Notes under the pieces: generated by a model | Databases searched by the model: none | What the model was told of the DNA's origin: nothing | Seen by the model: only the letters and a program-made list of their open reading frames with translations | In this document: positions 16,534 through 24,967 of the stretch, in pieces | How positions within the stretch are numbered: the first letter of the stretch is position 1 | Layout of the letters: each line of letters begins with the position of its first letter | Program-made: the position numbers and the translations under genes | Assembly (NCBI RefSeq): GCF_018853815.1 | Contig: NZ_JAAOMP010000077.1 | Span: forward strand, 1 to 49,076 | Reading direction: 5' to 3' | DNA: 49,076 bases | DNA from: Acidithiobacillus sulfurivorans | GTDB taxonomy: Bacteria > Pseudomonadota > Gammaproteobacteria > Acidithiobacillales > Acidithiobacillaceae

Positions 16534-17007
16534 CTAAAAATGCACCAAAATTTTCGTCTGAACCGCCATCCAGAATCCCTGCCAGTCAGGATGCACCGGA
16601 TGATGTAGCAACCAGGCGTACACCAGCAAACCACCGAAAGCAGCGATGCCCAGAGCGGCCAGGCCCAGAGTGACATACGTCAACAGGCGTATCCCGCCAT
16701 GCCGGACAAAAGCCCAAAGATAAGCAGCACCCAATAGCCCCCAGAAAGTCCAGTGGACCCAGAGGGGGGCAGTGGACCACCAGTGGGAAACTTGCTGGAA
16801 AATGATGTAGGCAAGGAATAGCCCACCAAAGGCAAGGAGAGCAGGGCCATCACTCATGCTGAGATTAAGGCCGTGGGAAGCACCCATATTCCCGTTCGGA
16901 TTTACAGGATCAGGCTCCCACACATCTTTGCTTCTGGTTTGGGTATCCCAGCATTCAGCAGTGTTATTCCAAGTCTCATATTTTTCGTGCTGAGTTCTAT
17001 ATGCCAT
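16534..17007 (-). CDS. tryptophan-rich membrane protein (157 aa)
   Basis: A soluble, Asn/Trp-rich N-terminus (about residues 1-50) is followed by three or four membrane helices (about 54-70, 81-100, 105-140). The ATG at 17007 has TTGGAA upstream; an ATG four codons earlier (17019) has no ribosome-binding site. It is the first gene after promoter P2 in a three-gene operon set between the two halves of the trb cluster. No family recognised. A link to the mating pore or to exclusion is suggested only by position. Confidence 0.65.
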   Translation of the reverse strand: MAYRTQHEKYETWNNTAECWDTQTRSKDVWEPDPVNPNGNMGASHGLNLSMSDGPALLAFGGLFLAYIIFQQVSHWWSTAPLWVHWTFWGLLGAAYLWAFVRHGGIRLLTYVTLGLAALGIAAFGGLLVYAWLLHHPVHPDWQGFWMAVQTKILVHF

Positions 17008-17040
17008 AATTCCAACCATCCAATAATTACGAACTGTTTA

Positions 17041-17050
17041 TGGTATAGCA
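17041..17050 (-). promoter_or_regulatory. shared promoter element P2 (TGCTATACC)
   Basis: Minus strand TGCTATACCA, about 35 bp upstream of the 157-aa gene start. Downstream it continues ATAAAC, a 14-bp match (GCTATACCATAAAC) with the distal copy at P5. Confidence 0.65.
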
Positions 17051-17061
17051 TTACAAAAACT

Positions 17062-17089
17062 TGAAAACAAGAGGCAGAAACCCCTTGTT
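17062..17089 (-). terminator. rho-independent terminator after virB6
   Basis: On the minus strand AACAAGGGG and CCTCTTGTT form a 9-bp stem with one mismatch and a 6-nt loop, followed by TTTTC. It lies just after the virB6 stop and directly before promoter P2, so it separates two transcription units. Confidence 0.6.
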
Positions 17090-17095
17090 CCGTAT

Positions 17096-19147
17096 TTAGT
17101 CATCCATGTGTTTGAAATCCAGCTTTGAACCGCTTACGCCTCCGCCACTGTGTTCATCAGCTATTTTATCCACCTTACCTTTCCCAAAATCTAAATACTC
17201 CTTGCCTCTTTCTACAGCCGTCTTTGGACGATTCTGCTGCGCCATAGAATCCCGCATCTGTCTGAGCAGTTCCGTCTGCTCATTAGGAGACGGGGCGGGA
17301 ACCGGGGATGCATCTATGGGGGGCAGTGAACCCGATGGGGATTCTGACGGAGCCGATTCACCAGCGCCGCTACTTTCACCAACGCCACTGGCGGATGAAT
17401 CGCCAGCGGGTCCACCAGAGGGTCCTGCGGACGGCGAAGGTCCTGCAGCCTGCGAAGGCCCTGCGGACGGGGATCCTGCAGACGGCGCGGATCCTGCGGG
17501 TGCAGAAGAACCCGCCGTGGACGCTGCAGGACCAGAAGCCTGCGCAGCAGGTGTGCCCTGCGCAGCCGGTGCAGAAGTCGATGCAGACGACGCGCCCGGG
17601 GTTGCTTTGGCCGCAGATGCGCCGCCCTGTGCAGCAGACGTGCCCTGCGCAGCAGCTTCGGCGGTCAGACCGGCAACACCTGCCGCTTCAGCCGCTTCCG
17701 CTACGGGACTTTCACCACCTCCGCTTGAACCACCTTCCGATCCTGCAGACGGCGCGGATCCTGCGGGTGCAGAAGATCCTGCGGACCCGGTACCTGTTGC
17801 TCCAGACGAAGAGGGCGCATCACTGCTCTTGCTGCTCGTGCTGGAACCCGATGCAGAGGGTTTCTGTACCGATGCCCGCATGTGCTCCATGCCTTTGGCG
17901 TCTGGTGTCGGAACCGACTTCATGGAAGCCGATTCCATGCTGCCTGCACCACCGCCCGAGCTACCCATACCGGCACTCATGCTGCCTGCTCCGCCCTGCG
18001 CGGCAGCGCCACCGGCTTGTGCAGCTTCCGTCGCTCCCATCAGGGCACCACCGCTACCACCTGCACTACCTGCTGCGGCACTAAATGCTCCTGCACCTGC
18101 AGCAGCACCACCAGCCGCCGCCAAGGCCACCGGTGCGGCAGCAATGGCTGCAGCCCCGACACCAGCGGTCGCCATGCCTTTTGCCAGTTCTCCACCTGAA
18201 AAACTACTCGAACCGGTCAGAATGCTGGTGGCAATGCTCGATGCTTTCTTGGGTAACAAGGCGATAATGGCACCTAAAGCCAACATCTGGAAACCCATCT
18301 GAAATGGATTATTTACGTTCTCCATCATTGTGGTCATTAATGGCACCAGAGAATTCATCACCAGATAAGCAATGGCATTAATCAGCAGCAGCCGAAAGCC
18401 CACATTCACGGCATAATCAAAGTAACTACTCACGTACTTTGAGGTATAACGCAATCCGCCACCTGCTAGCACAATGACCCCGAAAGCCATCACCAAATAA
18501 CTTTCCAATGTCACCATTAACAGTTCCAGCGCCAACATCAGAATAGAAATAGCAGTCAGCAGACCCAATACAAAGGTTAAAATAGTTTCACCCAGGAGTG
18601 CCGTGGGATTCGATGCGGCAAAGAAATTCGATGCGGCTGAGAATGCCGACCCCCAATCCATATTCACAATGTCCGAAAGGATGGACGATGCATTTTTGGC
18701 CGCAGCATGTATGGGAGACAACAAAATACCAAGGAATGCCTTTTCTGCAAATCCTGCAATAGTGGACGGGGTGGCGACCGTCACACCCAAAGCGGTAACC
18801 CCGCCTTCAAGACCGTTGATAATTGCAGGAATCCAAACCGCTGCCTCATTGATACAAGTCAGGAAAAACCCTAACGTAACCACCTTTTTTATGAGACTCC
18901 CGAAAAGATCTTCATGACCTTTCCGGTTCAATCCGTGATTCATTGCCAAAATGGCGATTTCAATGGCAGCAAAGGCAAAAAAGAGATTTTTTGCAGCAGC
19001 CTGTAAAGGGGATTCCCATCCGGAAATGGCCGTTTGTAGATCTGATTGCACGGTCGTCAATGCACCCATGCCCGTTCCAGCCATCGCTACATCGGGCACG
19101 AGGAAAAGCATGACCATGAAAAGCGGTAAAAGCCATGACTTACGCAT
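17096..19147 (-). CDS. trbL: VirB6/TrbL inner-membrane channel protein with long low-complexity tail (683 aa)
   Basis: A signal-like first helix (MRKSWLLPLFMVMLFLVPDVAMA) is followed by five or six membrane helices up to about residue 300, including ETILTFVLGLLTAISILMLA and LVMAFGVIVLAGGGLRYT, the TrbL pattern. From about residue 310 the chain is almost only Ala, Gly, Ser and Pro, then ends in a charged segment (TAVERGKEYLDFGKGKVDKI). I start at the ATG at 19147 (GAGGG 8 nt upstream). An ATG at 19162 overlaps the previous stop (ATGA) and is the alternative. The tail holds two 38-bp identical DNA repeats. Confidence 0.9.
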   Translation of the reverse strand: MRKSWLLPLFMVMLFLVPDVAMAGTGMGALTTVQSDLQTAISGWESPLQAAAKNLFFAFAAIEIAILAMNHGLNRKGHEDLFGSLIKKVVTLGFFLTCINEAAVWIPAIINGLEGGVTALGVTVATPSTIAGFAEKAFLGILLSPIHAAAKNASSILSDIVNMDWGSAFSAASNFFAASNPTALLGETILTFVLGLLTAISILMLALELLMVTLESYLVMAFGVIVLAGGGLRYTSKYVSSYFDYAVNVGFRLLLINAIAYLVMNSLVPLMTTMMENVNNPFQMGFQMLALGAIIALLPKKASSIATSILTGSSSFSGGELAKGMATAGVGAAAIAAAPVALAAAGGAAAGAGAFSAAAGSAGGSGGALMGATEAAQAGGAAAQGGAGSMSAGMGSSGGGAGSMESASMKSVPTPDAKGMEHMRASVQKPSASGSSTSSKSSDAPSSSGATGTGSAGSSAPAGSAPSAGSEGGSSGGGESPVAEAAEAAGVAGLTAEAAAQGTSAAQGGASAAKATPGASSASTSAPAAQGTPAAQASGPAASTAGSSAPAGSAPSAGSPSAGPSQAAGPSPSAGPSGGPAGDSSASGVGESSGAGESAPSESPSGSLPPIDASPVPAPSPNEQTELLRQMRDSMAQQNRPKTAVERGKEYLDFGKGKVDKIADEHSGGGVSGSKLDFKHMDD
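17472..17776. repeat. 38-bp direct repeat inside the trbL tail
   Basis: Positions 17472-17509 and 17739-17776 are identical over 38 bp and 267 bp apart, so recombination between them would keep the frame. They encode the same Ser/Ala/Pro/Gly-rich block twice. Imperfect shorter copies lie around them. Confidence 0.75.
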
Positions 19148-19158
19148 CAGGACGACCC

Positions 19159-19905
19159 TCATAGCAGATTATTCATATTGGGTGCGGCAAATAATCCATT
19201 GGCCACCGCTTTTGCCGTGGCATTCTTTTCCGCCTTTTTCTGTTTTTCATAAGCAATCTGCGCGTCTTCACCAGCCATGGTGATTTGTTCAAGCTGCTGA
19301 ATGGATTTCGTCGTGACATTCGCCGCCGCAACGGCTGCACCGGCCACTTGAGCACGGCCCTTGGCAGTGGCAGCTTCCGCATTGATTGCCTGCATAGCTG
19401 AATCCTGTGTGGCAAAATTCTGTGCAGCGAGTCCCTGTGATTCCAGCGCGTCCTGCATATCCGTATTGGTCGTGGCATTCCAGTTGGCATAAGTGGCAGA
19501 CAGATTTTTGATCGAGCTTCCCGCACCCTCATATTCCTGGGCCAGTTGGGCGCCGATATTCTGACCGGCATAACCCAATGCCTGCGCCTGGCTGTAAATG
19601 GCCGTCAACTTCTGGATGGATCCCACCAGAGGATTCCAGACTTTAGCGAACATGGCTTGTGGCATATCCAACGTATTCGTTACCATGTTTTCGTAGCGTT
19701 CAACGTCGTTGGCATACATGCTGATCTGGGTCGTCACTTCCTCGGCCTGTTTTGCCAAAGATTCTATTTGCGTCCCTTCCTGCACAATCTGTTCGGGGAA
19801 GGTGGATCCTGCGACTTCCGAAACCGCAAAAGAGGGAAGGGGCAAAGCCAACAAGGATGCACCTGCAACAGCCAAAACCAGTTTGCTTTTTTTTAATTTA
19901 TTCAT
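19159..19905 (-). CDS. trbJ: VirB5/TrbJ minor pilus protein (248 aa)
   Basis: A signal peptide (about residues 1-27, ending SFAVS) is followed by a long helical protein: VQEGTQIESLAKQAEEVTTQ, NDVERYENMVTN, WNPLVGSIQKLTAIYSQAQALGYAG and QQLEQITMAGEDAQIAYEKQK. This is the TrbJ/VirB5 pattern. VirB5 proteins sit at the pilus tip or help pilus assembly. A strong site GAGGAGG precedes the ATG at 19905, which overlaps the virB4 stop by 4 bp. Confidence 0.9.
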   Translation of the reverse strand: MNKLKKSKLVLAVAGASLLALPLPSFAVSEVAGSTFPEQIVQEGTQIESLAKQAEEVTTQISMYANDVERYENMVTNTLDMPQAMFAKVWNPLVGSIQKLTAIYSQAQALGYAGQNIGAQLAQEYEGAGSSIKNLSATYANWNATTNTDMQDALESQGLAAQNFATQDSAMQAINAEAATAKGRAQVAGAAVAAANVTTKSIQQLEQITMAGEDAQIAYEKQKKAEKNATAKAVANGLFAAPNMNNLL

Positions 19906-22433
19906 TGTGGTTCCTCCTCAAAATGACGAAATAATTCCTCTGCCACCGATATCCAATCCTGTGCGTTATATGGAAGCCGTTCCTGTAACCAGGCAATGGG
20001 CCAACGATGACCATGTAGGTTGCAGAGCTCACGAATCCGCTTCACTTCACGGGGGTCGCTGACGCCAGTAAACGCCAGCGTCACTGGTCCCATCTGTAGC
20101 TGAATTCTGCGCTGTCCGTCGGGAGTGAACAGATAATAATCCCGCTTCGGAGTGCTGGCCGCCAATAGCTCTATCTGTCGCGCATTCAGTCCCATGCTGT
20201 GGTACATCGGCTGCAATAGCTGGCTGGTAGCTTCCCGATTCGGCAGAAAAATCTTGGTTGGACAAGATTCCTGCAAGACGGGGAGTAGAGGGCTGTCTTT
20301 CATATCCATCAATGACTGGGTAGCAAAGACCACGACAGCATTCTTTTTGCGCAGCACCTTGAGCCATTCACGGATTTTTGCCAGGAACATAGGGTTATCC
20401 ATCATGACCCAGGCTTCATCCAGCAAAATCAGTGTCGGTCGGCCATCCAGCATCTGCTCAATGCGATGGAATAGATAAAGCAAAGTCGGAACAGTGATCA
20501 ACTTCGCCTGCTCGGAGCCCTGCAACAAATGCTCCAGTTCAAAGGTGATGAACTTCGCAGACAGATCTAGTCCGTCTTTTTCTGCATCCAGGAGTTTTCC
20601 TGCATTGCCTTCCAGGGTGTAAAACCTGAAGGCGTTTTTCAGCCGCTGGTCCTGTGTGAGCTGTACAAGGTCCGTCAGTGAACGTCCTGTTTCGCGGGTC
20701 AGTGACGCTACTGCATCACGGATGACTGAGCGTTCTTCTGTGGTGATCTTCATGCCCTGCAGTACCGCACAGCCTTCCAGCCATTCACAGGCAAATCGAT
20801 TGTCTTCCGGTCGTTCAATATGTTGAAGCGGCGCAAACGACAAGTCTGTATGCTCACCCAGAATGTCATAATGCTGCCCATGCGATGCCATGGTTGCGGC
20901 ATACATGGACATACCCTTGTCAAAGCTGATCACGCGGGCACCTTCATAGCGCATCCATTGCAAAGCCAGTAAGGCCAAAAAGGTGCTTTTACCGGCACCC
21001 GTAGGACCTAAAACCAACGAATGGCCCAGGTCACCGACATGCAGATTGACCCGCATAGGCGTATTGCCCGTAGTGGTCGCCATCATCAGTGGGGGAGCTT
21101 TACGGCCATCCGACATTTTCATCAACGGACTGGGGCAACGTTCTTCCCCTGCCCAGATGGCCGTTTTGGGTGCGAAATCGGCAAAGTTCAGGCTGTGAAT
21201 CAGAGGACGCCGAACGTTTTCCCATAGGTGTCCAGGGATACTGCCTAAAAATGCTTCTACAGTATTCGTCGTTTCGAGATAGGCATTAAAACCGGAGTTG
21301 TCAAAAAAATCCTTGATGGTCTTTACCCGTTCGTCCAGCACCTTGCGATGCTCTGACCGAAGCACCACGCCTAGACTGAAAAACCCATAGCGCAGAGCCC
21401 CTTCGTTGGCTTCATGAATGGCCTGCTTCGCGTCGTAGGCAAGATTCACAACGGTGTCATCTGCTGACAGGTTGCCTTGCGCTTCTCCGCTGACTTTCTC
21501 TGCGACCATGCTTTTAAGTGAGGAGCGGCTGCCAAACCATTTATCGCGGATTTTCCCCATCAACTTTGTGGCATCCACCTGATCCAACGGCAGGAAACGC
21601 ACGGTGTAACGCATAGGGAAGGGCATGGAGTGCAACGATTCCAGGATTTCCGGAAAGGTCATCACCGGAAAACCAATCGCGGTCACAATCCGAAATGGCA
21701 CACCATCCATGGCCGGTTCCAGTCCACCAATAAAATCATGGTGACCCAGAACAGCGTCCAGATAGGCAGGAATGCGAGGTGCGTTAATTTTATGATTATT
21801 CCCCGACAGGCATTCGTGGATATGCGTCAATAACGCATCCGCATCCAATGCGCGGATCCGGTACCAACTTTTAAGGATACCGATTACAGTCTCAAAGGCC
21901 CCTTGATACTTGTTAAATGTATCTCGCAATACCTCACTCTCGCCGGTCTCGGCGCTGGCCGCTGTGCCACGGATAATCATGGCTTCGCCAAGTCCGGACT
22001 CAGCGTCTTCCGGTGTCTGCCAGGTCAATGTCATATAGTACCGGCTGACAAAATGATGGTCCTCTCCGCCGTGTTGGGCACGTCGTTCTGCATCCACCAA
22101 AGCGGGAATGGCGGAAGGAAACCGGTTGTCCTCTCCAGGTATGTAACCCCCGGACGGTTCACGGATGGCCGTAACATGGACGCCCCAACCGGTACCAATG
22201 CGTGACAGCGCGTTGTTCCATGCACCGGAAAGTGCCTCAATATCGCGTGTTCCCAGGCTTTCCAGATCGGGTCCCTCGAAAGATACCCCTGCCAGAAAGG
22301 ATCCGTCCTTTTGAAGGGCAAGGGCTACTTCCCCCGCGTTCGTTTGGAAAGAGCCCAGAAGAATGGCTATATTCAAAAGGTCAGGAAGACCTTTGGATTT
22401 ATCCCTGTATTGCTTGATGTTCAGCACGCGCAT
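19902..22433 (-). CDS. trbE: VirB4/TrbE ATPase (843 aa)
   Basis: This is the largest ATPase of the T4SS and powers pilus and substrate handling. Walker A LGPTGAGKSTF lies near residue 476 and Walker B TLILLDEAWVMM near residue 668. DFAPKTAIWAGEERCPSPLM precedes Walker A, and VVVFATQSLMDM and FLPNREATSQ lie after Walker B, all typical of VirB4. The start is uncertain: the ATG at 22433 has AAGGAG very close, the GTG at 22427 has better spacing, and an ATG at 22460 lacks a site. It overlaps virB3 by 35 bp. Confidence 0.95.
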   Translation of the reverse strand: MRVLNIKQYRDKSKGLPDLLNIAILLGSFQTNAGEVALALQKDGSFLAGVSFEGPDLESLGTRDIEALSGAWNNALSRIGTGWGVHVTAIREPSGGYIPGEDNRFPSAIPALVDAERRAQHGGEDHHFVSRYYMTLTWQTPEDAESGLGEAMIIRGTAASAETGESEVLRDTFNKYQGAFETVIGILKSWYRIRALDADALLTHIHECLSGNNHKINAPRIPAYLDAVLGHHDFIGGLEPAMDGVPFRIVTAIGFPVMTFPEILESLHSMPFPMRYTVRFLPLDQVDATKLMGKIRDKWFGSRSSLKSMVAEKVSGEAQGNLSADDTVVNLAYDAKQAIHEANEGALRYGFFSLGVVLRSEHRKVLDERVKTIKDFFDNSGFNAYLETTNTVEAFLGSIPGHLWENVRRPLIHSLNFADFAPKTAIWAGEERCPSPLMKMSDGRKAPPLMMATTTGNTPMRVNLHVGDLGHSLVLGPTGAGKSTFLALLALQWMRYEGARVISFDKGMSMYAATMASHGQHYDILGEHTDLSFAPLQHIERPEDNRFACEWLEGCAVLQGMKITTEERSVIRDAVASLTRETGRSLTDLVQLTQDQRLKNAFRFYTLEGNAGKLLDAEKDGLDLSAKFITFELEHLLQGSEQAKLITVPTLLYLFHRIEQMLDGRPTLILLDEAWVMMDNPMFLAKIREWLKVLRKKNAVVVFATQSLMDMKDSPLLPVLQESCPTKIFLPNREATSQLLQPMYHSMGLNARQIELLAASTPKRDYYLFTPDGQRRIQLQMGPVTLAFTGVSDPREVKRIRELCNLHGHRWPIAWLQERLPYNAQDWISVAEELFRHFEEEPQ

Positions 22434-22824
22434 GCTCCTTCTTCTGTTTTTGAGTGCCACCCAGTAACCGGGTCATAACGGAGGAAACACCCCGCACCAG
22501 GAATCCGGGACCATTACCGCCCGTTGGGCGATATCCGGGAGCAAAAAAAGTGGCTCTTCCCGGGTAAAAATTCTGTTGCCCCCAATGGCGCCTGGTAACG
22601 CCAATCGCTTGAGGATCCCGCGACGCCATCTGGCGCAGAAAAAACTGCCCAACACCACCCACCACAATGCCTACTGGTATAAACAATATCCCAGCCATGA
22701 CAGAGGTTCCCAGGCAAACAAACCAGAGCGCGAAAACCGCTTCACGCTCTGCACCACCCACCAACATGGGCTTTATCAGTGACGGGTGCAGAATCACCCG
22801 TCGCGTTGCTGTTGCTTCCCGCAT
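22399..22824 (-). CDS. trbD: VirB3/TrbD membrane protein, extended (141 aa)
   Basis: The N-terminus RRVILHPSLIKPMLVGGAEREAVF matches VirB3/TrbD (HPSLxRPxLxxGxER). Two hydrophobic segments follow (about residues 30-62), then VGQFFLRQMASRDPQ. A basic Gly-rich tail of about 65 residues makes it longer than the usual TrbD of about 100 aa. It shares one base with the virB2 stop (TGATG). VirB3 works with VirB4 at the inner membrane. Confidence 0.88.
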   Translation of the reverse strand: MREATATRRVILHPSLIKPMLVGGAEREAVFALWFVCLGTSVMAGILFIPVGIVVGGVGQFFLRQMASRDPQAIGVTRRHWGQQNFYPGRATFFAPGYRPTGGNGPGFLVRGVSSVMTRLLGGTQKQKKEHARAEHQAIQG

Positions 22825-23204
22825 CAGATACCCGCCAGGTGAACCATGTGACCGGCCAGCAAGCCAAAGGTGCTGACATGTCCCATTGTGGCGCCGCCGG
22901 TAATGCTGGTCGCCAGAGACTTGGAGTTAGCCATGACAATACCGGCTACGGTCGCACCCAGACCGATCATCATGGCCTTCTTGTGCTCACCGCCATGCCA
23001 CCATGCAAGACCTGTGGAAATCAATCCACCTGCGGCAACCAGTCCACCGAAATCGGAAATGCCGGTCAAAACGGTATTCAATTGCGTACCGATAGGGCTG
23101 AACACACCGCCACTGGTACTTGCCATGGCAACTGGCGCCGTAAATGTCGAAGCAATACCCAATACGGCAGACTTGAAACGACGACTCAATTTATTAAAAC
23201 GCAT
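22824..23204 (-). CDS. trbC: VirB2/TrbC major pilin (126 aa)
   Basis: A signal peptide with AxA-type cleavage (APVAMAS near residue 28) is followed by two hydrophobic segments, GISDFGGLVAAGGLISTGLAWW and MMIGLGATVAGIVMA, with a short basic loop (HGGEHKKA). This is the pilin hairpin. The C-terminus is Gly/His-rich. I use the ATG at 23204 behind GAGGTG; a GTG at 23216 would add four residues. It is the first gene after promoter P3. Confidence 0.88.
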   Translation of the reverse strand: MRFNKLSRRFKSAVLGIASTFTAPVAMASTSGGVFSPIGTQLNTVLTGISDFGGLVAAGGLISTGLAWWHGGEHKKAMMIGLGATVAGIVMANSKSLATSITGGATMGHVSTFGLLAGHMVHLAGI

Positions 23205-23253
23205 CACACACCTCACTTATCAGAAAAAAAGTACAAAAATATTTTGATACGCA

Positions 23254-23265
23254 TGGGTATAGCAC
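23254..23265 (-). promoter_or_regulatory. shared promoter element P3 (GTGCTATACC)
   Basis: Minus strand GTGCTATACC about 55 bp upstream of the virB2 ATG. The sequence around it (TACGCATGGGTATAGCAC on the plus strand) is identical over 18 bp to the proximal copy at P5. CCAACC lies about 20 bp upstream. It lies 25 bp downstream of the virB11 stop. Confidence 0.7.
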
Positions 23266-23287
23266 GGAGTAAGGGAAGGTTGGGGCT

Positions 23288-24244
23288 TTACTTCTTCACG
23301 TCATAAATCGCCGAAATCCGTCTGCCCTCTGGGTGCGTTTTGTCCCGGGTGATCTGCAGCACCAGATCCACCGCTTCATGGATCAGGTCTTTTTGTGGCG
23401 GCACTCCTGCTTCCTGACAAAGCTGATCCAGTCGCAGTAATGCCGCTTCCGGATTATTGGCATGCAGCGTGGCAATGCCACCGGGATGTCCCGTATTCCA
23501 GGCTTTCAGAAGAGCCAAAGCCGCCTTGTCGCGGACCTCACCCACCAAAATACGATCAGGACGATAACGTAAGGTCAGCTTCAACAGTCGGGTCATATCG
23601 ATGCCAGCGTCATCATCCGTCAGGAACTGCACCACATTCGGTGCCGTACACTGCAGTTCACGGGTATCTTCAATGATGACAATGCGTTGCTCGATTCCTG
23701 ACTGTTTTGAAATCACGTCAATGATGGCGTTGGATAACGTGGTTTTACCGGATCCTGTGCCGCCCGCGACCAGTATGTTCTTGCGGTTCTCGACCGCGCT
23801 CAGGATTTGTTCACCCTGTTCGGGAAGCATGATGCCATTTTCCATATACTGGTCGAGCGTGAAAACGGATCGCGCCGGCAACCGGATGCTGAACGATGCG
23901 CCCTCCACCAAAGGAGGGATCGCACCCGCAAAGCGACTACGCATGAATTCTATGGGCATGGCGCCTTCTACAACCGGTTTAACCCGGCTCACTGTGGTAC
24001 CCAGATAATCCGCCATCAGCCCCAGAAAAGACTCTATGCGCGAAGAACTGATACGTCCCAGCCGCTCCATGCCAGAACCCAATCGCTCCACAAACACTTC
24101 AGCATCTGGATTGACCATGATCTCCACGACCATTTTATCCTCAAAAAGATGGATGATTTCATCGCCCAGAATGCGGCGCATGGCCGTTATTCTCCGATCA
24201 TGCGCTTCTATGGTCGCTTTATCCTGCAGGGTTATCTCATTCAT
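23288..24244 (-). CDS. trbB: VirB11/TrbB hexameric ATPase (318 aa)
   Basis: Walker A GGTGSGKTT lies near residue 160. The Asp box (VIIEDTRELQC), Walker B region (RPDRILVGEVRDKAAL) and His box (GHPGGIATLHANNPEAAL) follow in the order seen in VirB11/TrbB/PilT ATPases. The N-terminus (DEIIHLFEDKMVVEIMVNPD) is TrbB-like. I start at the ATG at 24244 with AAGGAGG 6 nt upstream; the frame extends two codons to a TTG. It overlaps the previous gene by 8 bp. It energises pilus assembly and transfer. Confidence 0.95.
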   Translation of the reverse strand: MNEITLQDKATIEAHDRRITAMRRILGDEIIHLFEDKMVVEIMVNPDAEVFVERLGSGMERLGRISSSRIESFLGLMADYLGTTVSRVKPVVEGAMPIEFMRSRFAGAIPPLVEGASFSIRLPARSVFTLDQYMENGIMLPEQGEQILSAVENRKNILVAGGTGSGKTTLSNAIIDVISKQSGIEQRIVIIEDTRELQCTAPNVVQFLTDDDAGIDMTRLLKLTLRYRPDRILVGEVRDKAALALLKAWNTGHPGGIATLHANNPEAALLRLDQLCQEAGVPPQKDLIHEAVDLVLQITRDKTHPEGRRISAIYDVKK

Positions 24245-24701
24245 CAGCAACCTCCTTCACTGAAATCCGTTGCTGCAGTAAATCGGCAATTTTTTGGATC
24301 GCTACGGGCCGGTCTCCGGAAAATCCCGCTTCGGCAACCTGCTTCAAAAAGCGTTCATAACGATTGAGCGCAGAAGCTGTGACTGCCTCGCGTTCATCGC
24401 CTCCCGGCTCAGGGAGATGAACCAGCATCAGCTTCACAAAGGCGTCCATCATGGCCGCGATCGTATCCACCTCTGCCTGCAGTGCTTCGATATCAGAGCG
24501 TGCCGCCAGTATTGTGGCCCCTATCCGCCGCTCGAAAGTCGCGAGATTGCTGCTATCGTTTTCCGAAAGCGTATCCATGCCCCGCAATGCGTATTCTGTC
24601 GCCAGCGCATTCAAGGACATGCGTCTGCTGGCCGCTTCCAGGCGGAGGGTGTCCGCATAGGATCCCATGATCTTGATGGTGGAGGTGACTGCCTGGGCCA
24701 T
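24237..24701 (-). CDS. ribbon-helix-helix-like protein with coiled coil (154 aa)
   Basis: The N-terminus (STIKIMGSYADTLRLEAASRRMSLNALATEYALRGM) looks like a ribbon-helix-helix DNA-binding fold: a short beta strand, then two helices with SLNALATEYA. A helical, probably coiled-coil region follows (ARSDIEALQAEVDTIAAMMD). In many trb loci a CopG-like gene lies directly before trbB, and this one fits that place. It could be a relaxosome accessory or a local repressor. It shares one base with the upstream stop (TGATG). Confidence 0.65.
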   Translation of the reverse strand: MAQAVTSTIKIMGSYADTLRLEAASRRMSLNALATEYALRGMDTLSENDSSNLATFERRIGATILAARSDIEALQAEVDTIAAMMDAFVKLMLVHLPEPGGDEREAVTASALNRYERFLKQVAEAGFSGDRPVAIQKIADLLQQRISVKEVADE

Positions 24702-24946
24702 CAGGCACGCTCCTCTGCCATTTCGGCATTGGCTGAAGTTTCTGAAAGGGCTTGACCCAGTTCATCCACGACCTGAACAGCCAGTTCATAGTCATCAATC
24801 ATCTTTCCCAGCATGGCAACACTTTGCGGGCTACCAGAAACCAGGATGGTCTCTGCAGTTTTTGGGTGCAGATACATCAAGACATCCTCACCGCGACCCT
24901 TGGCCGCATCAATGAATCGCTGGTTATCTTCCATTTGGTCATACAT
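24701..24946 (-). CDS. small acidic protein (81 aa)
   Basis: Acidic and helical (MYDQMEDNQRFIDAAKGRGE...; GKMIDDYELAVQVVDELGQAL), with no signal peptide. AGGAGG precedes the ATG at 24946. It lies 21 bp after the large exported protein gene and is coupled to the next gene by TGATG. Unknown function; a partner of the ribbon-helix-helix-like protein is possible but unproven. Confidence 0.65.
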   Translation of the reverse strand: MYDQMEDNQRFIDAAKGRGEDVLMYLHPKTAETILVSGSPQSVAMLGKMIDDYELAVQVVDELGQALSETSANAEMAEERA

Positions 24947-24967
24947 CGGTACATCCTCCTGCTTGGG

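Noticed and set aside
17106-18302. A 398-codon open frame on the plus strand, rich in Ala, Pro, Glu and Asp
   Set aside because: It is the antisense of the low-complexity trbL tail. GC-rich Ala/Gly/Ser codons keep the other strand open; there is no ribosome-binding site or known domain.
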